A DNA stretch of 64,000 bases from Diphasiastrum complanatum. Lineage: Eukaryota > Streptophyta > Lycopodiopsida > Lycopodiales > Lycopodiaceae. Under the pieces are notes generated by a model. It was not told the origin of the DNA and ran no database searches. It saw nothing but the letters and a program-made list of their open reading frames with translations. The DNA is taken from NCBI GenBank assembly GCA_029204225.1, contig CM055095.1, positions 24,578,190 to 24,642,189 on the forward strand, given 5' to 3'. The translations under genes were made by a program, and so were the position numbers. Positions 33,216 through 45,160 of this stretch are shown here, piece after piece. How positions within the stretch are numbered: position 1 is the stretch's first letter; the number at the start of each line of letters is the position of its first letter.

Positions 33216-35773
33216 TCCACCTCACCTTTATAAAATCTGATGTCCTCATCAGATGTCGGATTAAAGTAAAGGTGTCTCCCAATTAAAATGACTATACATT
33301 TAAGCTACTTGGCACAATGCTCAATTTACTGGCCACTTTTTATTAACATTGAAGCTAGCACACCACAAGTCGGAGGCTCAGCTCTTTGTACTGAAAGATT
33401 ACATAAGTTGAAAATATATCTTTGTCTGGGAAAAGCGTAGATTTGATATCGCTTTCGTAAAACCCAAAAACCTTATTAATTGGTGACAAAGACCTTTCTT
33501 TGAAATGTTCGCCCCTGTCGCTTCTGACTTTCGACTTTGGAACTCCTTTGAGCTCCTGATTTGTCCTTGATGCACTTTGTGTTGAGCTCCCTGAGCTCCA
33601 GATTTGTTCAGTTCCGCACAAGTATCAGAGCTCCCTGAGCCAAATGATTTATCGTTTGATTGCCCACTTTATGGTCCACTCCGTGCCTTGTTGCTTTTGC
33701 ACCTTGATTTCTCTCCTTGTCCCAGCCTGATCTTGATACTTTTCCATCCTGGCTCTTTAAGGTAGGCAAAGATTGAGTACTCCGCAATGCACCTCTCACT
33801 TAGCTTGAAGTAGCTCTTTGAATCAGCCCAAATGTAACCATTGACCTCGTGGAAAGCCAAAGGGTCGCACCAGTTTGATCCGCATCCGAACTATCTCTTC
33901 GCGTTTGTTTGAAGCACTATGTCCGTCGCGCAAAACTTGACTTTCACAATTCCATCACTGGTCAGTTGCCTCATAGTCAAAATAAGAAGTGTACATCGAG
34001 CTTGGCTTCAAGTAGCTCTCTTTGAATCAGACACATGCACCCAGAGTTTGCACTAGTCCGATCTCAACGCGAACTGTTCCTTAGCGTCCGTTCGAAATAC
34101 CAAGTCTCTCATGCAAGACTCAACTTTCACAGCTGCCTTACACGTAACACAAGCCAATGTACTCATATGTTTCCTCATCATTGCTGGTCTAGAGAAAGCC
34201 TATAACAAACTTTCCTTTCCACAGCAAAAACTTGTCAACTTATTAGGTCCAAAGTTCGCCAGTCTCCTCGTGTGAGTATGGCTAGGTCACCTTGAATTTG
34301 CCCCCATTTTGATCAACTTTCATTCAAAATTTGCCCCAAGAGAGAGGTGTGTTGATAGTTCACCTCCACTTATAAAATCAGCTGATCGGACTTAGAGTAG
34401 AGTTCTTCGGACAAAAAGCCTTTCCAACACTTTGCTTCCCATCTGCTAGGATTATGGCTCGATCCAACTTGTTGCCAATCTCTGAAGAGGATCCTAGTCT
34501 TTCCCCTTTGAGGAAAAATCCAACTGATACTGGATATCACCCATGCTCAGTGAGTTTCAGTTCCGAAGGTGGCCGTCCCAAAATGAAGACCAATTGCTCC
34601 ATAGAAGATCTCCCTTGAAATTGCCCTTTCCAAGTTTTGACTTCCTGCTTGCGCCTGGTGGGCGTTGTCGCAAATGAAACTAACCCAAGAAACAGGCTAG
34701 CTATCCATCCTTTGCAAACATTGAGTCGTTTTGTTGCCGTTCACGTGCGAGTACTTGAACTGCAAATCTGCCCCACAGATTCTGGATATCACCCATGCTC
34801 AGTGAGTTTCAGTTCCGAAGGTGGCCATCCCAAAATGAAGACCACCTGTTCCATAGAAGATCTCCCCTGAAATTGCCCTTTCCAACTTTTGACTTCCTGC
34901 TTGCGTCTGGTGGGCGTTGTCGCAAATGAAACTAACCCAAGAAACAGGCTAGCCATCCATCCTTTGCAAACATTGAGTCGATTCGTTGCCGTTCACGTGC
35001 GAGTACTTGAATTGCAAATTCGCCCCACAGATTCTATAGTCCTCTTTGTTTGATGGTATCAGCCTTCAAAAGAAAAGGTTCCTTCTCGAGCCATTAGTTC
35101 CTTGTATCACAAGCAATCATGCAAACCAGGCAAAGCACGAGTACTAAGACTCACCACGAATACATACAAGTAAGACACTCAAGCAGGTTTACTAACAAGT
35201 AACAAAGACAAGGTCCCCCTTTGAGATGGTCCTGCCAATGGACCTTTGCCTGGCCGCGTCCATACAAATCGATCATGGAATCAGCCCACATAGGACACCC
35301 CTCCAACCATCCGTGCTTTCACCATTAAGCAACATATTGCCTCAGTCATGCCCCACCACTTTTTGGTTGATAGCCCTTATAGCTAAACGATCGGCAGCTA
35401 TCCTGCACCGGCAGCTAACCACCCGTGCTTTACACCCGAATTCGAGCAGCATCTCTGTATCAATGGTTAACCTGTACAGTTCAAATATGTCGCCCTGCAC
35501 CCCACAAGGTACAGACCGTGCTTTCACCTCCCTAGGCTGCACTTTGTCTCATCCGTCCTACGTGCAGACAACGCCAGGCTCGAACCACGAGAACTGACCA
35601 TGCTTACACCTCAAGGGCAGCACCTTGACTCATCAAGTCCCCCGTTCTGCCGACCACCCCGACCGTGGACGCACCCATGCTTACACTGTGGGCAGCACCT
35701 TGCACATCAATTGTCTTGATGAACTCCCAACCGTGGCCATTTCAGTGAGATCCGCATAGCTGACCGGCCAGTC

Positions 35774-35786
35774 GGCTCTGATACCA
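35774..35786 (-). other. Primer-binding site of X-
   Basis: GGCTCTGATACCA on plus (initiator-Met type), two bases before the LTR. Confidence 0.88.
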
Positions 35787-35788
35787 CA

Positions 35789-36988
35789 TGTAGCGCAGGC
35801 ATCCCAAAGAGAGCCGGGAACCACGACTTAGCTTCCCAACCTTCAACTCTTGCCATCCAAACCCACTTGACATACAAGCAGCCAACTCGCCAACAACGAT
35901 CACACTTAACCAACTTGAAGTTCGTGAAAACCAACATTGAGATCCAACCTGGCGCCATGCCAGATCGGGGGTCCCGATGTGGGTGACTTCCCTCCAAGCA
36001 AGCCGCCCGACATACATCAAACTTAACCAACTCGAAGCTTTGTTACAAACGAGTAACATCCAATCCAAGCAAGCGGTTTGACTCACATCAGACTTAACCA
36101 ACTGAAAGCTTCGTCACGACCGCTGGAAGCCAACCTGGCGCCACGCCAGACTGGACAGCCATAAACAGGTAACTTCCACTTAAGCAAGCCATTCAACTCA
36201 GCCGACAAGTTAGAGCCCGTTCCCCAAGAGCTTAACCCATTCACGTTTATGCAAGGAACACTCAGAACCACAAGCCGCGACAGATATGGAAACAACCAGT
36301 TCCTGGACCAAATGGTCCCGACAGCATACCACTGGCGCCACAGACCGAATGGTCCCGACGGCATACCGCTGGCGTCCCAGGATACGACCCTCAGCTATGT
36401 GCCAACTTAAAAATTTGGAAGCGGCCTTACAACTGGCGCTTTTACCGAACACTGAAACCCAGAAGGTAATCAGAGTCAATTTGAGAAAAATCCCACTTTA
36501 TTGATAAATCTGAGAAGGTTACATTTCAAGTGTGTGACCGACCCTAGTCTCCGGGGCGCTAGCATGCCAAGGCGAGAGCAAGGGAGGCTGAGACTTGGTT
36601 GGAGCTCGCCCTGAGTCGCAACCCGCACTCCCCTATAGTATTGGTGTGATTCGGCACCCCCCTCATACCAAGCACTCTATCCAAGCTGGTAAAGCACGTT
36701 TTTCTCTCTCTAGGATTTTCTCTTTCTAGAAAGTCATTTTCTCTCTCTAGATTTTATTGATCCCCAGGCTTCCTTTAATCATGTCGAGATCGTGTGAGGT
36801 GATTGCACATCGATCTGAGCTCTCTGGACTCCGCTAGAACCGATCAAAGATTTTCAGCCATAGGAACTTGGCTCCGACTGGATTCTGATCACAATGGCGC
36901 CGGGAGCAGCAGGGGCGCTGCTGGCGCCGGAGACATAGCTGGCGCCAATGGCGCGGGAAGTAAAGCTTGTAAAGGTAGCTTTACAACA
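35789..36988 (-). repeat. 5' LTR of X-
   Basis: TGTAGCGCAGGC ... TTACAACA, about 1.2 kb. It is some 45 bp shorter than the X+ LTRs, mainly through loss within the GGCGCC cluster and near 36580. Confidence 0.9.
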
Positions 36989-36993
36989 CCTAC

Positions 36994-37797
36994 CCATGTA
37001 AATATTTTGTACATATCCAAAGTATGTGAATTGAGCACATATTCTTGTAGAATAGGGTGAGTTTGGGTTAGGTAGATCAAATTCCAATGACATGCATAAA
37101 GTCTAGTTGATTTAGTATGACATGCAATGATGTTGACAATGTCTAGTGTGACATGCATGTAGAATTTCACATGGAATTGGTCAAATATGACCTAGTAGAA
37201 ACTCGAGCTATAATAAATGCATTGTGTCCTAAGTTTACATTGAGACATGCAAGATATGCAAATACTCTAAGGGACACATGCATGCAGTTTTGTAGGTTCA
37301 TAGTTAAGAATTTGACATTTGGAGAAAGTAGGTGGAAGTTAGGTGCAACCTGTGCATGCAAGCAGTTAGGTGTCAAGATAATAGTAGTTTGCTCTTGAAT
37401 AGGTGTAGGATATGCATTGAATGCAAGGAGTACCACGAATCTAGACTCTCCTATATATGTACATATCATTCTCACTCATTTATAATAAAGAATCAAGCAT
37501 TTGTAATGTCATAATGTAAAATTTGGATCTCATGCAATCTTGCTTGTAATTGTATTCTCTCTCTAACTCGGATTTTGTGTCTTCTTCATAAACAATCTTG
37601 CTTGTGTACTTTCCCTTTTTGTGAGTAATTAATGTAGCTTTGATCTATCGCATTCTAGATTGTGCTCTAGCCATAATTTTGTTGGTAGATTGCATGATTG
37701 CTCTGCAGGTGATCTGTGTGCCATCACAAAACATGGTAAAGATCATTTACACATTTCTTGTGGTTCACACGCGTGTGAAATTTCTTGAATTTCATCA
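36994..37797 (+). repeat. 5' LTR of copia element C2 (main part)
   Basis: It ends TTCATCA directly before a primer site. With 21452-21474 it would be about 827 bp with TG...CA ends. It contains a CATGCA cluster at about 37088-37360. Confidence 0.65.
37088..37360. promoter_or_regulatory. CATGCA (RY) cluster in the C2 LTR
   Basis: CATGCA occurs at least six times, again as GACATGCA, much as in the unrelated G1 gypsy LTR. A role in B3-factor binding is inference. Confidence 0.5.
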
Positions 37798-37810
37798 TGG
37801 TATCAGAGCC
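37798..37810 (+). other. Primer-binding site of C2
   Basis: TGGTATCAGAGCC directly follows the LTR end. Confidence 0.85.
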
Positions 37811-38891
37811 ATACCATGCTTTGAATGCTACTAACATCAGGTGTTTGAAGGATTCTGTGACAATTCAAGCTAGGAAGCTGTTTAACAGTGTTTTGCTATC
37901 TATTGCTGAACAATTTTTTGGTGAATGAGGCTAGAACTGATATTTTTAGTTCAAAACAGAGAAGGTACGGAATTCTGACATTTCACACATGTGAAAACCA
38001 GAATACTTCATTTGACTCTATTTCCTTGGTGCTAGGTCCAAAGTACTAACACTATAGCTTGTTGGAAAGCTAGAAGAGCCTTCTTTCCATTGCAATTGGT
38101 TTCAATTCATTCTGATGACCCTAGTAGGAGTTATAAGCTCTTAAAGAGGGGTAGGGAGAGACCTAAAACCCGAGTGGACACTTTTTGAATTGATTATATT
38201 GCATGCATGATTCTTCATTCACAGGTTTTTGGTACTTAATTTGAGATAGGATTGGATAAGTCAAGATTCTGTTGTCATAGTCACATCATTTCACACAAAG
38301 GGTTGTGTTAGAGTTGAATGTGTTTTCTAAAGTGTTTTTCATTCATTTGAAACTCGTGGTAAAATTTGACATCAGAATTGTAAGTGCTTCATTAGAAGAT
38401 TGAGGCTAGATCCAAATTCAAAGTGATTGATTTTCTGTTGTGAGCAAGGACTCACATAACTGTTGCAAGTTTTTGCATAGGATTTGGTAGAATAACCAAT
38501 TGTTTTTGGTTCCTATTGCAAAAGAGAAGAAACACATTAACAAATCCATTATTTGTGTATACAAATTCAGCACTTGAGATCTAGACAGAGTCATGTAACA
38601 CATTGTTTCATACAATTTGAGTGTATCTGAGTCAATAGTGTTGTCTTTAAGCATTTCACACATGCCAAAATAAGAAAGTACCAAAATTTGTCTGTACTCC
38701 AATTCAAGTTGAGAGGTTGATCTAGTTTGTCTTGTTTTGGTGGAATATTTGAGACCTGTCTCAAATTCAGTTGCAAGATTTTGCATAGGATTTGGTAGTA
38801 CACCCAATTGATTTGGTTCCTATAGTAAAAATAAGCAAGACACTCAATTCCATTTTTGTTGTCCAAATTACAAAGAGTCTTCACATACATG
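37811..38891 (+). other. Long leader of C2
   Basis: About 1.1 kb separates primer site and gag. It shows no coding domain. Its last 250 bp match, inverted, the leader of C8 at about 42890-43060. Confidence 0.6.
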
Positions 38892-40220
38892 GCATCTGTA
38901 GGAGATTTTCTCTTTGAAGCTAGTGAGAGACTAGATACCTTCAACTATTTAGTTTGGAAGGATAGAATAGAGTCTTTGTTGATTCTTTATGGTGTAATGG
39001 ACATAGTATTGGAAATTGAAGTTGAACCTGAAGCTTATGATGAGGCTCAGAGATTCAAGAAGAGAGCAAGAATTACTCTTCAAATCATCAAATTGAACAT
39101 CTCTGATGAGATGTTGAGAGAAATAAGTCCATGTACCTCAGCCAAGCAGACTTGGAAAACTAGTAAGAACAATTTTGAAGCAAAGATCACATCAAGACTT
39201 TTTACTCTTAGAAATTAGATATTTTCAGGTTTTCACAGAGTTGATGAAAGTGCTTTAAGTTTTGTAATGAGACTTAAAGATCTTCACAGAGAGATAGCAT
39301 GCATAGGAGATACTCTAGAGAATAGTCAACTTGTTCAAGTAGCCCTTAATGGACTTAGAGAAGAATATGCAAATGTTGTGCAAACTTATGCTATCAAGGA
39401 GGAGCTACCATCTATGGAGGCTCTACATGATATTCTTATTGCTGAAGAATGCAAGCAAAAGAACAAGTTGCCGAAGATCAACACACTTTCAAGGAAGGAT
39501 GGTGGTTGTGGCAAAGATCACTTTGCCAAGATCAAGTCAAGAGGGAGCAAGCCTTCACCAAGGACAAATCAAAGGACAAAGACAAAGGAGTAGAAGATGA
39601 TTCAACTCATTCTTCAATCTTCAAGAAGAAGACTCAAGAAGATCAAGCCAATTTTACCATAAAAAATTCACATGCAAGTTGTGGAGATGCATCTCTCATG
39701 ATGTCTAGCTTCTCCTCTTTACCCTTTAATGATGTATCTTGGTTTATTGATAGTGGTGCTACATCTTAGATGAGTTACACCAAAGATTCTTTTGATTCTA
39801 TTGAATTTGTTCTAGATCCTAACAAATTAATATACACAACTGTTGGTGATGCATACTCAATTGAAGGAGTTGGGATTTGTTCCTTGAATCTTGCATCTTC
39901 TGTGAGTTTATCACTTTCCAATGTACTTTATGTTCCTAATGTCACAAAGAATGTGATTAGTGTTGGAAAGTTATTTGATGATGGTTTTGAAGTGGAATTC
40001 AATGTCAATAATGTTCTATAAAGAAAGGTGATAAGATTCTAGCAAGTAGATCTAGATATGGAGGCATTTTCAAGCTAGATGTGCATGAGAATGCAAGTAC
40101 TTGTGATTTTGCATTGATGACTTGTGTTTCCAAGGAGAAAGTATGGCATAGGAGGTTGCATGTTTTCAATTTCAAATCTATGTCTTCAATAGTCAAGGAG
40201 ATCAAGCCGAGACTGGCTTA
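38892..40220 (+). pseudogene. C2 copia gag-protease, broken
   Basis: The gag reads MASVGDFLFEASERLDTFNY and, after a TAG near 39219, FVMRLKDLHREIACIGDTLE and VALNGLREEYANVVQTYAIK. After a frame change the protease signature is VSWFIDSGATS, followed by a stop (about 39729-39770), with LYVPNVTKNVISVGKL and VWHRRLHVFN (pre-integrase start) after it. The catalytic D-S-G is kept. No zinc knuckle was found. It is the same family as C8 gag on the other strand. Confidence 0.8.
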
Positions 40221-40424
40221 TTCTATGGCAAAATCACATATGGATCCATATTTGATGTCTTCTACCAAGTCAAAACATTCTATGGAGTTGGAACACTCGG
40301 ATGTTGACCTTTCTTCATCAACAAGCAAGGAAGTTGACTCTTGCTTTTCTACTCTTATTGATGGTTTCACAAGTAACCAATGGCTATGTCTTGTCTCTTC
40401 AAGTTTCATGGTGCATGTATATTT

Positions 40425-40770
40425 TCGCAAAGGGATTCTCTCAGAGATATGGTACTGACTATTCTAAGACCTTCTCTTTTGTCATGAAACATTCGTCCCT
40501 ACATTTACTATCTGCATATGCAGCTACTTATGATCTTAAGATTCACATTGTGGATGAGAAGACAACCTTCTTGCATGGTGAGCTAGACGAGGAAGTCTAC
40601 ATGGATCAACCCCCAGGATATGTCTCGAATTCACTTCCTACTTATGCATGCAGAATGCATAGGAGTATCTATGGTCTGAAGCAGTCAGCGCGACAATGGT
40701 ACAAAAAGAAAGATTAAGCCCTGAAATCCTTAGGATTCAAGCCACTAATGGCTGATTCCAATGTCTATGT
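40425..40770 (+). pseudogene. Copia reverse transcriptase fragment, first part
   Basis: FAKGFSQRYGTDYSKTFSFV, FLHGELDEEVYMDQPPGYVS and MHRSIYGLKQSARQWYKKKD are close to C1 RT. The join from C2 pre-integrase sequence straight to RT skips all of integrase, so C2 is internally deleted or chimeric. A stop follows KKD, and homology continues to about 40770. Confidence 0.82.
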
Positions 40771-41350
40771 GAGAAGTATAAGGGAAGTATAAGGGAAGCT
40801 CCTTAGATCCTGCTTACAAATCCTAAACACAAAGAATAACCCACTGGGGAAAAACCACCCAACCAAGTAGAAGCCTCCAATCAATCTCTAGAAGCCTCAC
40901 CCCCAAGCCAAGGAAGAAGAAGCATGAATGTAGAGTGAGAGCCTGGTAATGAATCAAGAACCATGATGAGGAGTAGGGCGAGTTTGGACCCATTATATAG
41001 AGCCAAAAAGCATAAGCTTTATGCTAAACAATCCAAGTGTGAATTCTTCGTTGAAGAAGTAGTATATTTGGGTCACATTGCATAGCCCTATGTTCCCTAT
41101 ACATAGATTCACCTAGAATCGAGTCCCATGCATGGACCAACTATTCATAGAATTGTTATTGATAACTCTACACATGCATACACTGTCTCATACCTTGTCT
41201 AAACTCCATTTAGTGTGTTCTGGGCCTTACAAGGATATTAGTTACTTCTGGGTCATGTCCAATATGACGTGGCATAACTAACAACTTGTTTCACTGGAGT
41301 ACCATGTATCCAAGACTAGGAGTATATTGTATCCTATGTACTGGTCATGG
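40771..41350. other. Insertion splitting the RT, with a gypsy RT scrap
   Basis: About 580 bp separate the RT halves. Within it, plus 41008-41085 reads KKHKLYAKQSKCEFFVEEVV YLGHI when the pieces are read on, the conserved gypsy RT stretch (HKLYAKxSKCEFF...YLGH). The rest is unassigned. Confidence 0.7.
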
Positions 41351-41362
41351 ACAAAACATGAA

Positions 41363-41744
41363 GATCATTATTGTAGCTGTGTATGTGGACGACACTCTGA
41401 TACTTTGCAGGAGTGAGAATCTTATTGTTGAACTGAAGAATGATATCTCAAAACATTTCGAGATTGCAGATCTTTACCTTGGTTTACAGATTGATAGGAA
41501 CTATGAGGGAGGTAAATTGTACCTTCATCAGTCCAAATATACCCAGAAAATCTTAGAAGATTTTGGGATGATGAATTGCAAAGGAGCGAATACTCCAATG
41601 CTTGCAGGAATTGTACTGATGAACGATTGGAGGACTGAAGAAGATAGAGATTTGATGCAGCTTACACCATATAAGCTAATTGGATCGTTGATGTACTTGC
41701 AGATAACACACGTTCTGACAATGCTTATGCCATGTTCAGGATGA
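41363..41744 (+). pseudogene. Copia reverse transcriptase fragment, second part
   Basis: MKIIIVAVYVDDTLILCRSE contains the catalytic YVDD, then YLGLQIDRNYEGGKLYLHQS and ANTPMLAGIVL up to KLIGSLMYL. It continues the fragment ending at 40770. RNase H is absent; the sequence stops at a Z element at about 41757. Confidence 0.85.
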
Positions 41745-41756
41745 GCCAATTCTGTA

Positions 41757-42131
41757 CAAATCCAAGTGCTCCCCCTTGACCGCAAAGGGGCTGGTACCAG
41801 GGGACATTAAGCATTTAGACATTTACCACTTATGTCCACTTTGAACAAAGTCCCACTTCTACTTATGAGATTTCTTTGAGCGTGGGTTGTGGCACCACTT
41901 TGCCATTTCAACACTCCCCCCCAAAGTGGGGCACAGGTCACGTTGCCTACTCTGATACCATGTAGGAGTTCGGTGGGCCTTCAACAAATACAACTTAACC
42001 TTTCTGGTTTAGAGGTTGCACCATGATGCAACTTAACCTTTCTGGTTCAGAGGTTGCACGAAAATCATGGAACCTTTTTGCCCCTTCCGTGAGCTGCATT
42101 CTGGGATTCCGTCCCCGGACGTCTAGCTGCC
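41757..42131 (-). mobile_element. Z miniature LTR element (TRIM/SMART type), truncated copy
   Basis: On the minus strand it has a partial 3' LTR (41757-41913), a 47-bp internal part with polypurine tract and primer site (41914-41960, ACTCTGATACCA), and a partial 5' LTR (41961-42131). It has no coding capacity. It matches the full copies at 46342-47335. Confidence 0.85.
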
Positions 42132-42195
42132 CAGAGCCTGATTGATCTTTTCGTGAATTCTTCTCTTTCGTCTAGTTTCATTTCGTATGCTCGAG
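42132..42195 (+). repeat. Copia C4-type LTR scrap
   Basis: CAGAGCCTGATTGATCTTTT and the following bases are the reverse complement of 45344-45400, part of the C4 LTR. Confidence 0.7.
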
Positions 42196-42791
42196 TTTGT
42201 TCATCTTGGAGAGTTTATAGCTTTGTCTAGATTCTTCAGAAATAAGAATTCCTTGGAGAGTTTCTAGATTAGGCAACTCCTCTTTAATAGCAAAAGATTA
42301 AACAAGATTATCATAGTCATCTCTCAAGCCATTCAGTATACTTGAACTAGCTCATCTTCGTTAATAGTAACACCAACACATGAAAGTTCTCTATGTAAAT
42401 CTTTAACTCTCAGAACATAGTTAGATGCACTCTCTTCACTTCTTTGGAAACTTTGGAAAATCTGATTCCTAAGAGTGAGTATTCTAGAAGTATTCTTTGC
42501 TTCATAGATAGCCTTTAGTGCATCCCAAGCTTCTTTGGGTATAGTGCAAGATCCTATCTCTCTCAAAATTTTATTAGATACATTCATCTTAATGAAATGT
42601 AGAGCCATTCTAGCTCTTTTTTTGTACTTAAGAATTTCAGCCTGTGCTTGAGGCTCCTCCTCAACACCAAGCATAATATCCATAACATCCTGGAGTATCA
42701 AGATAGACTCCATTCTGAAATTCCAAGTTGAGTAATTAGAAGTGTTTAGTCTTTCACTGGCTTCTAGAAGATATCCTCCCTGAGATGCCAT
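42196..42791 (-). pseudogene. Copia gag (C8), truncated
   Basis: MASQGGYLLEASERLNTSNY begins a gag closely related to C2 gag, running through FQSFQRSEESASNYVLRVKD to VQVY. After frame breaks, KEELPNLETLQGILISEESR can be read down to about 42196. There is no protease or pol. It lies opposite to C2, convergent with it. Confidence 0.8.
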
Positions 42792-43640
42792 TTTAATAAA
42801 GACTTCTTAGTTATTGGAGTGAGATATGTTTGAGCTTGTTCCAATTAGACTTAAAGTTGTTGCTCTCTTTCACTATAGGTGTTTTCAAGGATGTACTACC
42901 TTCCTATGCGAAACACTTGCAACTGTATTTGAGATGACTCTAAAATATTCCACAAAACAAGTTAAATAGATCAGACACACAAAGTGGATTGAGACACTTT
43001 GGCTAGTTTGAATCCTACTTTTGGCACATGTGAAATGCATCAAAAGAAAACACAATTGACTCTCAGAAGGCTCAAAAGGTGTTCGTTACTTCAAACTCAG
43101 TCTTATGGCATGAGGTAGCTGCAAAACTTTGGTTCTTCATCATTGACTGTGAGGAGAGGTAAACATATTTATGGAGTTTGAGGTAGCTCGAGGTAGAACC
43201 ACATCTATCCATTCCAAAATGACAAGTAAAGTGACATCTAGAGTCTATGTGACATTTGTCACTTGCCATGCATTAAATTCTACCAACTTTTTACAAGTGT
43301 ACTAGTTCTAACTAACAAAGTACAAATCATCATGCATGTGTCCATTATACTTTGTGCATGCCTTGCATGTCACTATGGATCACTTACAATAAATGCATGT
43401 GAATTGCCACGAGTTCTACAAGCATGAAGTTGCCAACTCTATGTCTACAAACTTATGCAAGTTGTATTCTTCAATCTAGACATTACATAACCATGCAGCT
43501 CGAGTTCTATGTAGGCCAAACTTGGCATTTTGCATTTATGAGCTACATACTTGCATGGTACAACATTTGTAGCAAACCAAGAAATCAATATGATTTGTTT
43601 TTCCAATTTTAACACTCAGTAATTCTATTCATGCAAATAA
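42792..43640 (-). repeat. Leader and probable 5' LTR of C8
   Basis: 42890-43060 matches the C2 leader in reverse (CTTGTTTTGTGGAATATTTT and similar). 43320-43560 is again rich in CATGCA/GCATG words like the C2 LTR. No primer site was found, so it may be deleted. Confidence 0.5.
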
Positions 43641-43644
43641 AAGT

Positions 43645-44490
43645 GTACTTTGGCATTATAGACTTGGTCACTTGAATCATGCTGTTGTACAACAAATATC
43701 TAGACAATCTATTGTTCTTGATCTCGAAAGTTGAGTTACCTGTCTAGTTGGTAAACAGACTAGAAAACCATTTAAATCAAGCCATCAACATATTGCAAGA
43801 GGATTGTTAGACATTGTACATTCAGACATTTGTGGCCCGATGAGAAATCCTTCACTGAAGGATGCAAAGTATTTTATAACTTTTATTGATGAATTCTCCA
43901 GAAGGAGTATGGTGTACTTTATAAAAAAGAAATCAGAAGCCTTCAACTACTTCAGAATCTTCAAGGAGCGTGCAGAAAAGGACACTGGAAGGACGATCAA
44001 GGCCCTAAGGTCAGACAATGGTGGAGAATATATCTCTGTCGAGTTTAAGGAGTACTGCCAAAGCCAAGGCATTGAGCAACAATTCATCACTCCTTATAGT
44101 CTTCAGTCTAATGGCTTAGCCAAGAGGAAGAACCGTACCCTGGTTGAATCAGCCAAATGTATGGTAACGCATGCATCGTTGTCCAAGAGATTTTGGGCCG
44201 AAGCTGTCTCCATTGCAACTTACATCCAGAACAGATATTCGACCAAGGCCCTCTCAAGCAAGACACCCCACGAGGTGTGGATAGGCTCTAAGCCTTCTAT
44301 GAAGAACCTAAGAGTGTTTCGATGCGTTGCCTATGCGTAGATTTCAAAAGACACGAGGAAGAAATTGGACTTCCAAGGTCTCAAGACCATCCTGATTAGA
44401 TATACTTAATCTGATAATACATACAAGCAGTATGATCCCAATACCCAACAAATCTTGTATAGCCGGGATATAGTCTTTATGGAGGATCAG
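43645..44490 (+). pseudogene. Copia integrase (C9)
   Basis: The plus strand reads VLWHYRLGHLNHAVVQQIS (pre-integrase zinc domain), VGKQTRKPFKSSHQHI, then an open integrase core at 43804-44337 with all three catalytic acids in DIVHSDICGPM, ALRSDNGGEYIS and NRTLVESAKCM. The C-terminal part reads HEVWIGSKPSMKNLRVFRCV. A TAG at 44338 and further stops follow. The sequence ends at a Z scrap. It is closely related to C6 integrase (53890-54372). Confidence 0.88.
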
Positions 44491-44491
44491 C

Positions 44492-44570
44492 CCACGTTGC
44501 TTGCTCTAATACCATGTAGGAATTCAGTGGGCCTTCAACGGATACAACTTAACCTTTCTGGTTCCTTCTG
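44492..44570 (-). mobile_element. Z element scrap
   Basis: Part of the Z internal region with a mutated primer site (GCTCTAATACCA) and the first 55 bp of its LTR (TGTAGGAATTCAGTGGGCCT), cut off on both sides. Confidence 0.75.
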
Positions 44571-45147
44571 CTTGCTGATCATGATCCTGGTTGTAGGATC
44601 CTTTGCTAGCAGTGTTTTGGTTGTCTGGAAGGATCTAGGTAAGGCTCTCAACAGATAAGGGAGCTGCTTCTCTATTGACACTACATTTTCTGCTCCAAAA
44701 TTGTGTAGTGAAAGGAATAGATCCTTCATCTTCCTAACAAAAGAAGTGAGCTCTTTGCCATCCCACTGTAGGTTTGTCAGCTGATCTTCAAGTATCATTA
44801 TCTGACTGCATGATTTCGTCTGGAATCTTATGAGTAGTATATCCCACATCTCTTTTGCTTTAGAGAGTGTATTCGCGTAGCTCCTTACCTATTGTTGTAG
44901 GCATCTCCTCGGTGCCATCTACCCAAGGGAATAATCCTTCTCCCTTCAGTATCAGCGACTTCTTAACCTTCCATGCTAGGAAGTTAGATCCTAATGAATC
45001 CAGAACTGTACAGATCTTGGATTGTATGTTGCTAATTGAAGCAATTTCTCTTGAATTTGTGTTCTCACTTGTTAATGGTTCTTTGTTTGAATGCTTAGCC
45101 TCCTAGATCTGATAGCTTTTTTGGCTATGTCAGACTATGACAAGGCA
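44571..45147 (-). pseudogene. Copia gag fragment (C4)
   Basis: The minus strand shows a gag of the C1 type: LEDQLTNLQWDGKELTSFVR and LLRALPRSFQTTKTLLAKDP, with further gag N-terminus out of frame up to the primer site. A deletion relative to C1 lies near 44865. The zinc knuckles are lost to the left. Confidence 0.8.
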
Positions 45148-45159
45148 GATCTGATACCA
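45148..45159 (-). other. Primer-binding site of C4, one mismatch
   Basis: GATCTGATACCA on plus (one change from GCTCTGATACCA), one base before the LTR. Confidence 0.75.
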
Positions 45160-45160
45160 C

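Larger units (their letters stand above)
32726..36988 (-). mobile_element. X-: inverted copy of the X element (main part)
   Basis: Reverse-complement copy of X: partial 3' LTR (32726-33215), polypurine tract and CTGATG hairpin (33216-33252), non-coding interior, leader repeats in worn form, primer site (35774-35786) and 5' LTR (35789-36988). The missing outer part of its 3' LTR is at 21475-22038. The whole block Y1, Y2 and X+ thus lies inside this LTR, with about 182 bp lost. It differs from X+ at scattered sites, so it is the older copy. Target copies are CTTAC and CCTAC. Confidence 0.85.
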
